Shown: positions 40,270-52,771, counted from the first letter of the stretch. The stretch: 64,000 nucleotides of DNA from Takakia lepidozioides (GCA_030704615.1 CM060733.1:42410001-42474000), one strand, 5' to 3'. Made by a program: numbers and translations. The notes: generated by a model from the sequence alone, not told the origin.

Positions 40270-42076
40270 ATGCCTCCCATGCTGGCAGCCTTTTGGGAAG
40301 GGTTATTGGCGCAGTTTGGCGGGACGTTGAAAGACGTGTTGAAGGCGGCTAATGCCACTTCCGCTAAGGCAAAGTTTAAGATGAAGCCTAAGGAACCCGG
40401 CACCTTCGAGGGCGTCCGAAATCGGAAGGCACTCAACACCTGGCTCTTGGAGCTAGAGCAGTACTTCCGGGCGGCCAAGTTGAGTGACGAGGATCGCGTG
40501 GAAGTGGCTCCCACCTATTTGAGGGGCTATGCTCAACAATGGTGGCAGAAACGCCTTCACGACCGAGGTCCAAGTCCGGAAACCTTGAACTGGAGTGGGT
40601 TCAAGGAATTGTTGAAGAGACAGTTTGTGCCCCTCAACGCGTCCTGGCTTGCCCGGGACAAGATGAGGAATTTGAAGCAAACAGATGACATTCGGGGTAT
40701 GTCCAGGCTTTCAATGTGCTGTTGCTCGAAGTCGCGGACATGGCAGAACCAGAAATGGTCTTCAACTTTGTGGCGGGACTGGCCCCATGGGTCAGGCGGA
40801 AGTTGGAGGAGAAGCCACCCAACTTTGAACGAGGCAATTGAGAGGGCTGAATGTTTCTCGGATGTCCCTAGGGGTGAAAGACAAGGCCGTACGGAGCCGA
40901 ACCACAAGAAGATTCGGCGGGAAGGTGACTCCTTCCGACCGGAAAAGAAGTGGGATAGGCCACGCGGCGAAATGGCACGTGGAAATCGAAGGGAGGGCCT
41001 TCACACGTCAAGGCGGCAACCGGTGCTTCGAAAGGAAAAGCGGGTGGAGCGGCTTATGGCGGACAGAAGGCGACCTTTGATGGAGTGTGTTTCAATTGCG
41101 GGGAGCCCAGGCACATGGCCAAGAAGTGCACGAAGCCCCCAATTGAACATGACTCGGGCGACCACGGAGCTGTTGGAAGATACCATCAGTCGCTTGGTGG
41201 AAGCGGTGGTCGCCAGGACTTGCAAGGTAGGCAAATTTTCTTGTGAGTTGTATCAGGAAACTGGCGCCTTACGAAAAGGGAGTCAGTTATTGTTCGTGGA
41301 TGGGATAATATCCGGAATTAATGTGTCATTGTTGGTGGACACAGGAGCGTCGCACTCCTTCATGACACCGGCAACGGCACAAAAGCTGGGACTCCCGACA
41401 AGTGACGTTGGGGCCTCTACTGAGGTGCGTTCTGCCAAAGGAGAACCACAGTTGGCGACAAGGTTGGCGATTGATGTTCCTCTTCAACTGGGGAGTTGGG
41501 AAGGACGTGAGAACTTCACCATCTGCGAGATCGATGGAGTGGATCTCATTTTGGGGATGACCTTTTTGAGCAAATCCGGAGCGGTCATAGATGGCCGCAA
41601 GAGAGTAGTCACGCTGCCATGTGGGAATGGTGGCGAGGTTTTACGAGTGTCTGAAACGCCCAAATCCGTGGGAGGGCGAATAAACCTTCTATCAGCAAAG
41701 GAGTGGGCCGTGGAGGAGGCACACGAGCCCCAGTTTTTGCTTTACATTAGAGAAGTGAAAGGAGAAGGCGATGGGGAACCGAGCCCAGATTGGATCAAGG
41801 GGATTTTGGAGAAATACCAGGATGTGATACCAGAGGATTTACCAAGCGGCTTGCCACCGCGAAGAGAAGTTGACCACAAGATTGAGGTGATACCGGGATC
41901 GGAACCGCCTGCCAAGGCGCCCTACCGGTTGAGCCACAGAGAGTTGGTCGAGCTGAAGAGTCAGCTCAGGATCTAATGTCAAAGGGGTACATCCGGCCGA
42001 GTAAGTCACCTTACGGAGCCCCGGTGCTATTTGCAGACAAGAAGGATGGGACGTTGCGGATGTGTGTCGATTACAA
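40270..42076 (+). pseudogene. Ty3/gypsy gag-protease-RT start, element F
   Basis: ATG 40270 opens a Gag with GTFEGVRNRKALNTWLLELE and YAQQWWQKRL, typical of chromovirus-like plant gypsy elements. Between about 40700 and 40840, and again near 41084-41125, the correct frame lies in a different phase. There a CCHC knuckle CFNCGEPRHMAKKC can be read, so compensating frameshifts are present. The protease motif LLVDTGASHSFM is intact, followed by LILGMTFL. The RT begins with [20 protein letters not shown], shifts frame at 41976, and stops at CVDYN where family-B PLE sequence begins. Confidence 0.85.
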
Positions 42077-42397
42077 TAGGTTACTATTCTCCTGTCCTTA
42101 CAGTGAATTAGTTTCATCACATACACTTGCCTCTTGCATATACTTGCATTCGCACTTTAGAACGTTGCAACATCACTCCCACTCTGTTCTATTCTAGTTT
42201 TGTGTCTCAGGATCGATTCTTTTAGTTTTGATTCACAGGCTAGATATTTTTACAAGCTTTCTAAGGTGTCCATAACTGCCCCCCTAAAAACTTGTTTGCA
42301 CTTTGCTACTAATGCACCCGGTGCATTCGCGGTTCGAACTCTGTTGCACTGCTACATGTATTTGTTTCCACTCTTTTGTAAACCCTAAACATTTGTT
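42077..42397 (+). repeat. Family-B PLE 5' region (copy B3), truncated
   Basis: Nearly identical to 15268-15588. The break falls in the word ATAGG, shared by both partners. The ribozyme and TATA box are absent. The part kept includes the CCCCCCTAAAA box, the TGCACCCGGTGCA palindrome and a terminal AACCCTAAAC. Confidence 0.88.
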
Positions 42398-43441
42398 ATG
42401 ATGTTAGCTGCAACTTCTGAACCTTCTTCTTCCAAGCGTCCTAGGATAGAGATGAATAGTGATGGTGCTCCTGCAGAAGATCGACCGTCTTATTCGCCTC
42501 CAAGGGATTTATCTCCTACTCCAAGGCCGCAAGTTGGGATCTTTTTCAACCAGAATGATCATTCTCCAGACTTTGTGGATGCTATTCGCAAGTTGTTGGA
42601 CAACTCTCTGGCGCAATACAAGAAGGATTTCAAGAGACTTCAACGTCTCAAGGCAACTTCCGACAAACTCAGATCTCAAAAAGCTGTCGGTGAAATTCCT
42701 CATGCTTGTAGAGTTGCTTGTCCGAAGTTGGTCATCTCTTATGCCTCTGTCCAGACGTCTTTGGATGCTACTATCCTAGCAGCCATTGTTGCTTACCATT
42801 CAGCTTTGCAAACAGCTTTTATTCAAGCTCATTCCAATCTGGTACAAGAAGCTGAAGCTGTTTTGAGCAAATCCTCTGATGTTTTCATTGCTCGACTCAG
42901 GGAGATCAACTTGCATGTGGATGTATCTTCTTGCACAGACCAGATTCAGGATTCTTCTTGGCTCTTTGATGAGCTTGACTTTGTGTGCACTCAAGCCACT
43001 ACAGCCTGGTATGCCGGAATTTCTTGCTTTCGCGCCAACCACAACCTCGGTACTGCAGTGAGGGATAAGGCATTACATGAAAGGAACCAAGCTAGAGATC
43101 AGGCCATGGCAGATGCTGATGTTCTTCCTACTGAGCCTACCATTGCCGAGCTAGTAAGGAAAGAGGTGCAGAAACAACTTTCCCACTCACGAAAGAAAAC
43201 TTCTCTCTCTCCTACTCGCCCTAAGCAACATCAACGAGCGCGTTCTTCCTCTCCTAACCACAAGAGGCGACAACAGCGTGGCCGCTCACCTGCTCGACGA
43301 GTCTCCAAGACTCAACCTACCAGCCGAGGCACTTCAGCAAAAGCCAAGGTAACTTCCTCCAAGGCAAACTCTTCAAAGCAGCAGGGAAATGGCCAACAGC
43401 GGAATGGGACTGCTCGCACCCGTCTCCTTGATGCTCTCTAA
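42398..43441 (+). CDS. PLE ORF1 protein (family B, copy B3)
   Basis: This is the only open family-B ORF1 (347 aa), starting at ATG 42398 shortly after AACCCTAAAC. It has a Ser- and Pro-rich start, a helical middle (about residues 45-180, with QYKKDFKRLQRLK and the GEIPHACR pattern), and a basic Arg-, Ser- and Gln-rich end. This suggests nucleic-acid binding. Compared with B2 the last 30 or so residues are replaced: after GTARTR (about 43425) the sequence leaves the element and adds LLDAL before a stop. The RT is absent. It is therefore a 3'-truncated fragment whose ORF is open by chance at the junction. Confidence 0.75.
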   Translation: MMLAATSEPSSSKRPRIEMNSDGAPAEDRPSYSPPRDLSPTPRPQVGIFFNQNDHSPDFVDAIRKLLDNSLAQYKKDFKRLQRLKATSDKLRSQKAVGEIPHACRVACPKLVISYASVQTSLDATILAAIVAYHSALQTAFIQAHSNLVQEAEAVLSKSSDVFIARLREINLHVDVSSCTDQIQDSSWLFDELDFVCTQATTAWYAGISCFRANHNLGTAVRDKALHERNQARDQAMADADVLPTEPTIAELVRKEVQKQLSHSRKKTSLSPTRPKQHQRARSSSPNHKRRQQRGRSPARRVSKTQPTSRGTSAKAKVTSSKANSSKQQGNGQQRNGTARTRLLDAL

Positions 43442-44167
43442 GACAAGACTAAGCACTCCACAGCCTTTGCCAAGCTCCTGAAACCCTAAGGCTTACATTT
43501 CCAGCCACAAGATATTTCTCTTGTGATGCAAGAGCTCTTCTTCCAAGCTCTGAAACCCTAGGTGCACATTCCATGGCCTTGCCGCACCTCTTAGCTCCTG
43601 TTCCAGCCCTGCTCTTGCCATGACAAGAGCCCTCTCAATGCTGAAGCTCGAGATTGAAACCCAATCTCACCATACTCCACAAAGTGCACTGATTTGCCCC
43701 AAGCCAAATTAGCCCTTTCGCTTGGTCCTGCAATCCTTCACACAATGAAAGCTCGCATTCCCAAGTCCAGTTCTCAGCTTTGCCACCAAAGCCACTATAA
43801 CCTGCTCTTGACTGGTCCTCTTCCCAATCGTGCTTGCTCATGCATGTATACAATCTGAAACCATCAAGGTGCTCTGGAATTACCTGTAGCATGGTGCTTT
43901 CATCTCTGAAGCTGAAGATCAAATGCCAAGGTCTACCACCTCGTAACCCACATCGCCTCCGCTTCTAACAACCAAGAGCTCCACGGTGCTCCTTGCATAA
44001 CAACTTGGTTTCTCTTATTCTCAAGCAAAACCACAAGTGCAACAACTAACTCGTATCTGGCACTCACAGATACGAGCTGATCTTTCTCGAGTAATAAAGA
44101 AGAGGAATACAAGCACGAGCTCACAAATCTGAAGCATAAACTCATGCATATATAACCTCATCACTCA
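43442..44167. other. Unassigned spacer
   Basis: No gene is visible. It contains repeated words such as GAAACCCTAAG and CAAGCTC and a TATATA near 44148. It may be an LTR or UTR remnant. Confidence 0.3.
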
Positions 44168-44664
44168 AATACAAGTCGAGGGAGGAACTCAGGAAGGAGT
44201 TTGAGGCTCGACTTGCCACTGAGTGTGCAAACAAGGTCGATGAAGAGGTCACTCTCAAGATGCAGCAAGACTTAGAGAGTACAGAAGCGGCTTTGCAATT
44301 GGCCAAGGAACAATTGATTGAGGCAGGCCTCACGCAAGACCAGTTGCACGAAGCACATAAGCAACAACTATACCAAATGCAGGTGAAGCATGAAAGCAAG
44401 TTGCAAGAAGTGACATACGGAGTTGCAGACATGCATGACAGGATGGCCATACAATGTGCTACACTCACAACTATGCTTGACCAAGCTACAATAGAAATAA
44501 ACAGTCAAGCGGAAAGATGTACAAAGGCAGAGGCAGAGAATGTTGAGCAAGTGAAACTCATTGTCGATATGAAGAATACAATCTGTCGCAATGAGAATAC
44601 TTTCAAGCAATACAGGCAGGTTGAAGCTGACCAAGAGAGGTACATCCTGGAGTTGCAACAAACG
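44168..44664 (+). pseudogene. Fragment of element E ORF3 (coiled coil)
   Basis: The plus strand encodes EELRKEFEARLATECANKVD and continues through about 165 residues nearly identical to the coiled-coil part of ORF3 at 37480-36970. It keeps the frame across the site where the E copy has lost one base (AERCTKAEAENVEQ), so it shows the ancestral reading. Both ends are cut into unrelated DNA. Confidence 0.8.
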
Positions 44665-45637
44665 CACCCCACGCCATGGGGAATCCACACTACGGCGCCA
44701 TAGCTAGGCGCGGTGAGGCTCAACTCGAGAAAGATGAGCCTCCCGCGCTTGTCGTGAAGATAACCACTCCAGGGCCTAAATCTACCTTGACCCCTGGATT
44801 GACACTTGGGCCAATCCCAAATGTCAATATGTAAAAGCTAGCTATTTCCTAGCTAGTTTCACACTAGTGGTAAAATAACTTGACAATGTTGATGTAAGAT
44901 TCTTACGTCAAGCCTGTAGTGTATGGGGAGCCATCACTGAGCAGTAGCTACTTCAGTTGTGGGAAACCATGAACATTGCAGTCCACTTATGGTTACATGA
45001 TTCTTTCATTGAATTTATGCACTTGTCAGCAAATACATAGTTGTTTTTCTTGGAGTGAATAACTTTTACAAGACGAACAACCAATGGACAAATGAAGTCA
45101 TTTGTTTGGTGTAAACTTGGGTTTTTAAGTCTACGTTACAGCCTTGGAGCAGTGAGGATGATGATTTGTCTCTTCACTACATCTCAGTTTATGGCTGCAT
45201 ACTGATTGACTGTAGGGGTGCTGCAGCCTGCTAAGAGGACAACATAATTCAAGCCTGGGAGCAGACCCAGTCTTCTCTCCTGTGGAGAGGGAGCTTGTTT
45301 TTGACATTGTGAGTTTTTGGCCCTGATCTGAAAGTTCTATGTGCATGTGACACAAATATATCAACCAAAAAACCATATGAAAAGACTGAAACTGTTGCCC
45401 ATGAGAGAGATTGTACTCATAAGACGTTGTTTGCCTTGGCCCATGAGAGAGAGAGAGCCCATGGAATAAAATATGATAGAAAAATTAAAGCACAAATCCG
45501 GGACATCGGCTTTGTGATGCAACCCCAATCAGTGGGATGCCCCCGCCCTTTCAAGGAAATAAAGCAGAAGAATGAAGCTGCGTGTCTAAGAGGCATGTTG
45601 TCTTAAAGCTGTGCTGAAGGGGTCGTAGTTCTGGCAG
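44665..45637. other. Unassigned, upstream of primase exons
   Basis: No exon could be identified with confidence, although exons for the first third of primase would be expected upstream of 45638. It contains a GA-rich repeat near 45440. Confidence 0.3.
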
Positions 45638-48600
45638 GATATGACAGACTATGATGACATTTGCCATTGTTGCAGCGGGGCAGATGTATGTCTGCAGAGG
45701 TCTAATCTTTTATCCCCTCTTAGTTTACACTTGTCAAGATCCCACAAGGTCTTATAATAGATTGTGCTCTGGCGCATTGACTTGTCACTCTTTCATTGAA
45801 TGTACATGTATGCAGGTACATGCTATTCGCATGCTATCGTAGCTGATGATGTTATGCAATCAATACTTTTCGACGAGGAACGGTCCTTTTTCCCATACAC
45901 ATAGTTTTTTGGAGGTTCTGATACGGGATGATTCTGGTTGAGCTTGTAATTGTGGCTGAGGCATGCATGTGATTAAAAGTTTCACACTGAAACTTGTTCC
46001 TGGCCCTCTGGAGGATCCAAATAGCACACTTCTCCTTAAGCCCTTGTGTCTTGAAGCTGCAACTAAGCTTCTCATGGCTGCACATATGAGGAATGGCTTC
46101 AATATGCTTTTGTTCATTTGTTCTTGCAGAGGACTTTGGATTTGAGCACGTACTATGGGTTTATAGGGGTCGACATGGTGTCCATTGTTGGGTTTGTGAT
46201 CCAAAAGCACGCAAGTGTCTACTCAACTTCTTTTAGTCACCGTTGTCTTGGCTGTCATTTGTGGTCAGGGCTGCACATGATGCATAGCTATATGGAAGAA
46301 TTTCTCATAGACTTGTTGGTGAGCAGGGTCCTCATAGTACACACCTACTCTCCCCTTGATGGGTTATCTCTGTGACTGGAAATGATGGGATGTCGGTGGG
46401 GAGCTTGCTTTGGGTGGACCCCACCCCATTATCTGAACAGGTCTAGAAACTGTGGTCATATCAGCAATTGTAGTATAGATTTCAAATTTGTGAAGAAAAC
46501 TTCAGTGGAAGGAACCATGATTGTTAAGTGCAGAAATTTTCAGAATATGTACGACCATTCACTTCAACCTTGCTCATTACAGACGAATTTCTTTGCTTGG
46601 ACTAAAGCAGCAGCATGGAAGGGCAAGAAGTTTTCTTGACCCCTTCTGGAAAGATAAATGATACAATATATGGACTACATAAATACAATATGTTTAGCTC
46701 AAAAGCATCTCCTATGCTTTGCTTTGTGCAGACTGACCAGTGATCAGAGGACTTCCATCGCTGATTATTTCCGTCTCTACAAGGTTCACTCCTCATAAAC
46801 CATCTGTAGCAATCAGATGAATATAATACCAGTTCGGGAAGGGGGCACAAAAGTGATGGTAGTCACACCTATATTTTTCAATCCTTCCTTCTGCTCCTGG
46901 AAAACTGCAAACACTCATTTATGTGAGGGTGGCAAGAAAAGAGATGAAAGTAGGCGCAAGGCCTTTGCAACCTGTAGCATATAGATGCTCTTGGGTGGCT
47001 TAAATCTACATTTGAGATCACGAGGCTTTTCTATAACTGCCAGTTGTTTGGGTGTTGCTGTGAGACTCTTTAGGCACCTTTGCTGAGAATCAAGCATGGT
47101 CTGTGTTTGAAATATCCGATGAACAAACATTGAGAAGGCTAATGGGAAGGCTGGTTGAGACAGGATAACGAGAATAACATGAAAAAAGATATCCCTCACT
47201 GGAGCAGCTCTTCACCCCGCATTCATGTACGTAACTCAGCCTTGTCGTGCTCTTTGCACCATGCCTATCTTCTCCAGCTGTCTGGAATGTGATGTTTTGT
47301 ATGTTGTTTATATATCTCTAATTGCCTCTCCAGTGTTACTAGGCTCTGATATAATTGATATATGTTTTGTATCTATATGAGATTGCAAAAGTATGACGTT
47401 CAAATAGTGTAATGTGGCCCTCATTTTCGGTGCCTCTATTGCATGTTGTTTGTACCCTTCTTGCTTTTCTCTAGTCACCCCTCTCAATCTTCACAGGAGA
47501 GGAGATGAAGATGACATTTGCATGGCTGGTCCTCCACCTCCATCTACTTATCTAGCTTATCAATCTCTCACGGACCAATCCATGCCCTCTATTTAAACAA
47601 AGTGTGAGGCTAATGTCCAAAGACTCCACTTGTGTTTGCAGGCGAGCATATGCAGAAGTGCTCAAGATGTTCTCCGAGGAGAAGATACTGTTAGATCAAA
47701 GCTTGTTAAATCCAGAGGATCACTACGAGAAAGTACTGGAGCTAGTCCGGACGAATGTATCCATTTAAACTTGCCTTGCTTACACTATGGTTCATGTTGA
47801 TTCAGTCAGCTCAAAAGATTTTGGGTAGGAAATACATAGAACTATGAAAAGGTACTGAAATGTATAGCAAACAAAAATCTTAACTCTTGACTAACAAGTT
47901 TAGGGAAACATGAAGAGTCGTGTAATATGTTTCCAGTTCTGTTGAGAGGTTGCGAGTTATCTATTCTAGGAAATTTTAGGGAAGAGTTCTTGAGCAATGC
48001 AAGCATTTATGTGGGGCAGTAGATGTGCCTTGGACTTCTCATCATTGCGTGCCCTGTGTTGAAAGGTGTTGGATTAGCTTTTGAAATAAATTACACTTGC
48101 AATTGTGAAGCTGTTAGGGCCCAGATGCGCGACAGGTGGCAGGAAAGCAGGCGCAAATCAGCTGCCAAAGAAGAAATCAATGTGACCCGATGGAGGCAAC
48201 TAAAACAGAACTTGGAGTCTAAGCAAGAGGTAGACTTTCCCATTTCACATCTGAGTTGGATGTGTCTCAGAGTCAAGCTACCTTCCCTTAAAACAATGTG
48301 CACAGAGACTAGTTCAGACGTCCGAAATCTTCTTGCATGAAGGGGGTGTCTCATGAAACATAATCTGAATTATGCTCTTGGACAATGCTGGGTGTATAGC
48401 ACAGGCCAGCCTTGAGACGATGTGTGGAGGAGATTGTGTTCTCCTATACTTACCCCAGACTGGACTTGGAGGTATATTCTTAAAGGCTGTTAGTATTAAC
48501 AAAAGAACACTCCAGTGTGCTTTCATCTTATATCTTGGCTCCTGGTGTAATGTACAGGCCCCAATTTTGAATTGCTAAAATGAACAGATGATGGACTGCC

Positions 48601-49152
48601 TTTGAACACAAGAGCTGTTTTCAATCAGAATGCATATTTTTTCATGGTAATAGAGACTCCCAAGTATGTAAGGAGGTTGGAATTGCGGCATTGGCTTTGC
48701 TCTTCCAAGTGACGAATCACATGAATCACTTGCTTAAGGTGCCCTTCTGTGTGCATCCAAAAACTGGTAAGACTAAAACATAAGAGTACGTCTATGCAGC
48801 AACATGGCTCTCCTATGTACATGCACAACATGTAACTTAAAGCCGGTGTTGGATCCTGCACGTCGTGTGTGCCTGCCTATCGATCCACAAAACTGTGAAA
48901 GCTTTGACCCTACAATTGTGCCCACCGTATCTCAGGTACAAAACAGAAAATATCAGTGCCTTCTGTATTCATTGATATTGTATTGCCTCACTTCCAATTG
49001 TCTACTAACAGTGGTCTTGTGTAGGACTAGTTGGCCAGTCTCAGATAGGTTTACATGAGGTAGTGACTGGCGATTGCATTGTGTGCATAGCTTCTGAATG
49101 AACTCAATGAGGGTGAGGCCCTGCTTGCAGGCAATGGCTCCGGGGAAAAGAG
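45638..49152 (+). pseudogene. DNA primase small subunit, C-terminal two thirds, degenerate
   Basis: A series of exons matches the small catalytic subunit of eukaryotic DNA primase, which makes RNA primers with DNA polymerase alpha. Exons: 45638-45685 (DMTDYDDICHCCSGAD), 46130-46214 ([20 protein letters not shown]), 46732-46783 (KLTSDQRTSIADYF), 47189-47226 (ISLTGAALHPAF), 47642-47756 (RAYAEVLKMF), 48110-48229 (VTRWRQLKQNLESK), 48710-48766 (NHMNHLLKVPFCVHPKTG), 48862-48935 (RVCLPIDPQNCESFDP) and 49091-49152 (LLNELNEGEALL). Faults: the intron before 48862 ends in AC, the phases at 47756/48110 do not fit GT-AG splicing, an in-frame TGA precedes 47189, and GRHG stands where GRRG is expected. The 5' exons are missing. 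It is probably a pseudogene, but assembly errors could mimic some faults. Confidence 0.75.
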
Positions 49153-49359
49153 GTATCGGCCTATTCACTAGGTTTGACTGCAATAGATCGTCCTTTGTCT
49201 TTGTTGGCTAATGGGTATTTGTGGATCTTCATATGACGTTTGATGACTCCTTCAATTTTCTCAACAGCGTCAGATACACTCGTTACATCATTTTGTTTTC
49301 AAAGGTACTGTGTGTTCCAAGTTTGTTGGCAAATTTGATAACTGTATCCTGGGTTTACA
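49153..49359. other. Region after the last clear primase exon
   Basis: A short stretch reading MTFDDSFNFLNS at 49232-49267 could be a further primase exon. I could not confirm its borders or find the C-terminus. Confidence 0.25.
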
Positions 49360-50070
49360 TCCTGGTTACATGGGTGTGCCCGCCAAAAATGACCCTTTTT
49401 TTTTTTCGTGTTTTGAGGTGACCTACCCCCCCATTTATGATGATTGTGATTCTAGGGATGTCTTAAAATTTCCCTAATCCCTCGTCATTTGGGAGATATG
49501 ACACGTTGGACTTTTGACTTTTTGGGTTGACTTTCGACTATATATAGTTTTTTTTGAAATTTGAAATGGCCAATGTGTTTGTTTAGGCTAGTAGTATTAC
49601 AATGGTGGTGTTAGTTTGGTAAAAATGTTAAGTAGTTGATAGATATGGACGATTGAAGGCGAAACCCTAAAATGGAGTTTGTGGCTAAATTTAGTGTTTG
49701 TTGATAGTTTTGATTTGACCTTACCCCCCATTTGTAAGTATAGAGAATCTAGGAATGTAAAAACATTTCCCTAACGATGCTTTATTTAGGAGATATGGAG
49801 TGTTTGACTTTTGGTTGACTTTTTCAAATTTGGCATAAATTAAGATTTTTTTTGAATTTTTGGGTTACATGGGTGTCCCCGCCAAAAATGACCTTTTTTT
49901 TTTTTTCGTGTTTTGAGGTGACCTACCCCCCCCCCCCCCCCCCATTTATGATGATTGTGGTTCTAGGGATGTCTTAAAATTTCCCTAATCCCTTGTCATT
50001 TGGGAGATATGACACATTGGACTTTTGACTTTTTGGGTTGACTTTTGACTATATATAGTTTTTGTGAAAT
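49360..50070. repeat. Diverged direct repeat with poly-C tracts
   Basis: A segment of about 200 bp at 49363-49555 recurs at 49864-50068: both have GGGTGTGCCCGCC or GGGTGTCCCCGCC, a T run, GTTTTGAGGTGACCTACC, and GACTTTTTGGGTTGACTTT. A weaker third copy lies at about 49690-49850. The second copy has a run of 18 C. No coding capacity. Confidence 0.7.
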
Positions 50071-50924
50071 TTGCCGCAACTTGCCCCTTACTACGCAGAT
50101 AGCATATAAGCAGCTACAAGCGCAATTCGCCACCTAACACAAACTAGAATCTAGAATACCTGAAATTGCTCCCGCTTCTTGTAAACTCTGCAGTCACTCC
50201 ACACCACGCGCCACAACCTCCCGCTCCAATGATTATTAAACCGCAGCAGAAAAGTGCAGAAGTGAGTAAGCGAGCCAAAAAGAGACTGCAGATATGATAA
50301 ACGGTGGTATGCGCAGAATGCAAGAGAAAAACCCCCTAATTACAGGAGTTCTCATCCGTCCGATCAGGACAATCTGACGGCCAGCATCTCCACGACCAAC
50401 TCTGAATTGCACTCTGAAGGTCATCCAAAAATGAAGTTACAGGCCATACATACAGCCAACATTCCAGAGGACACCCATCGGGGTTGTTAGGACATGAGTT
50501 TGACATAATCAGGACATGACTGAGCATTTTCTTGACACCAAGAGAGATGTGCCTCGTTTGGTTACTTATGTTAATTGGAAGCCTATGATTGAGTCGTATG
50601 TGCTTTTGTTGTCACGGCTCTAAGTGAATGGTGCCCATTTACTAAAGAGACACAAACTTAAAAATAATTGCACTACGTGCTCCAAACATTAGATAGATCC
50701 AAGTTGAAAAAGAAAATTACATAATAAGGTGTAAGTAAAAAGAAAGTCCTAAGCCCATGCCAGTACAACCCATTAGTACTCCATCTATCCCAGACTGCAA
50801 TCTAAAATGATTCACATGCCCCCACACTTCATCACAATGAACTCTCTTTACTTCAGAGCCAAAAACTAGAACAAAAGAAGAGAGATGACCATCCAGTCTC
50901 CACTAATCTTATACTTGGGCTGAT
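50071..50924. other. Unassigned spacer
   Basis: No gene, RNA or repeat recognised. It ends at the sharp border of the K2 composite. Confidence 0.4.
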
Positions 50925-51522
50925 CCCTAACTCCACCTTATCCCGCCGCCTCCTTCACGTGATTATTTAGTAGCAAGCCAACAATATTTAAGATCCTACA
51001 GCTTTTGGACATCAAGTATGGCGGCCACCGGGTCTTATCCCCTCTGTGCCACAGGCCCATCAACTTCTAAAAATATACTATACCTACGTGTTTTGTTTCT
51101 CAACCACCCTTTTAGCTGCATGCCACTTGCTAATATTTAATGTGGCCACTCTGTCCATTAAATCACCGCTGAGTCCCTTGTCTTATTTCAGCAGTATCAT
51201 CCCATGTGATGAAGAATCAACTTTCTCATTAGTGTTTTCATCGCCCTGTCATCCTGCTAGCTCGTCATCCATCCACTAATGCCAATTAGTGATCTCATCC
51301 CTGTTTGCCATCCAATTTTCCCACCGTTCATCCACTGATGAAAATTTATCAATTTCATCTTGTTAACTCCAATGATAAAGCGCGATTTCATCTCCCAGCA
51401 CCCCATAACCCTAGCATCCTTTGTCTGTTTCTTGCATGCCTTCCGTGTTTCCCTCATTACCTCCCTTCGACCTACAGGTGTAAGTCCTCCGATTTTAAGC
51501 TGTCTGGCCCTCCGGACAACGC
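50925..51522 (-). other. Noncoding 3' part of K2 (probable UTR/LTR)
   Basis: Nearly identical to 17528-18120. It lies downstream of the integrase stop and has no coding sequence. Confidence 0.4.
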
Positions 51523-52771
51523 TCACTCCACCTGCAGCAACTTTAAATCACGTCGTGATCTGCTCCATTGTTTCCCTCCACCGTCCTGCAATACACAAAC
51601 TCGATCTGCCTCACTCCTTGTTCCTTCTTGGTGTTTGTCAACATAGGCTTGAAATTTGTATGGTCCCTCCCACGATGATTCCAAATTTCGCTTCTTCCCT
51701 GGTCGGATCATCATCACGAGCTTGCCATGCTGCAATTCTATAAGTCCCTTCTCATATCTATGTCGTTGCTTGTATGCTTTCTGTTGTGCTCCCTGTGCAG
51801 CAGTCACACTGTCCCTTAATGCACCCTCTAGCTCATGTATTATTTGTATCTTTCCTTCGATCATCTGTTGCATTGATGCCTGATCGTCGTTGAGCTCCAC
51901 CAACTCGCCAATGCGTCGAAGTCGATTGTCGATCCCCAACCTCATCGTTCTTCCCGTGAGCACCATGTATGGTGAGAGACCTGTGGATGCTTGAATTCCC
52001 ACATACCCAAAAGCTGCCTTGTAGAGTGCTCTATCCTATTTTTTGTTACCTTGTGTACTTAGAGCTAACATGCTTTCTTTGAGAGAACGAATTAACCGCT
52101 CCACCATCCCATTGCATTGCGGCCAAGGGCGCTGACCTTTCGTGCTTGACTCCAAACTTTGTGCATGTGATTTCGAACTCCTTCGCCCACTCGGATCCAT
52201 GATCAGTAAGCACCGCATGCGGCACTCCATACTTGTACATTACTTGTTCTTCAAAGAAACGACTGGCCAGCTCTGAGGTATGTTCAACAACTGCAGCTAC
52301 TTCAATCCACTTTGAAAAGTGATCTATTGCAATCAAAGCATATTTGTTGCCGTCACTCGAGACTAGCAGTGGCCCTGCTGTGTCTAACGCGATTCGATAG
52401 AAGATGTCCCTGACAGGTATGCTTTGTAGTTCCTTGGCTCTTGACCTCAAAGGAATAGAAGTCTTGGCAATTTGACACTGCAAACATGTCTTGAGTACTT
52501 GTTTGATGATCCTTGTGCGATTGTGCCAAAAAAAATGCTTGCACACCTCGTTGTGTACTTTTAATGCCATAATGTCCAATTTCCTCGTGGATGTCTCAAT
52601 AATCCGCTCCGGCTCCTTCTTCTCTGGTACCCATTTGCCTTTGAAGGTGAGCCTCCCTTTCACCAATTGATATTCTGCTGTCCTTTTCTTGATTCGTTTG
52701 ATCTCCCTGTTGTCAAGGTAGTCATTTGTCTGTCCAAAGGTAATCATGTGCATAGCCTGCACATCATCCAA
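51523..52771 (-). pseudogene. Ty3/gypsy integrase (K2)
   Basis: Same protein as in K1. Here the zinc-binding N-terminus and the catalytic core are in one frame from 52771 to 52046 (FWHNRTR, CLQCQIAK, ALDTAGPLL, TDHGSEW). The Glu region and C-terminus are in another frame from about 52230 to 51523 because of small deletions near 52127 and 52003. The C-terminus extends beyond that of K1 to RRDLKLLQVE. It is not functional. Confidence 0.82.
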
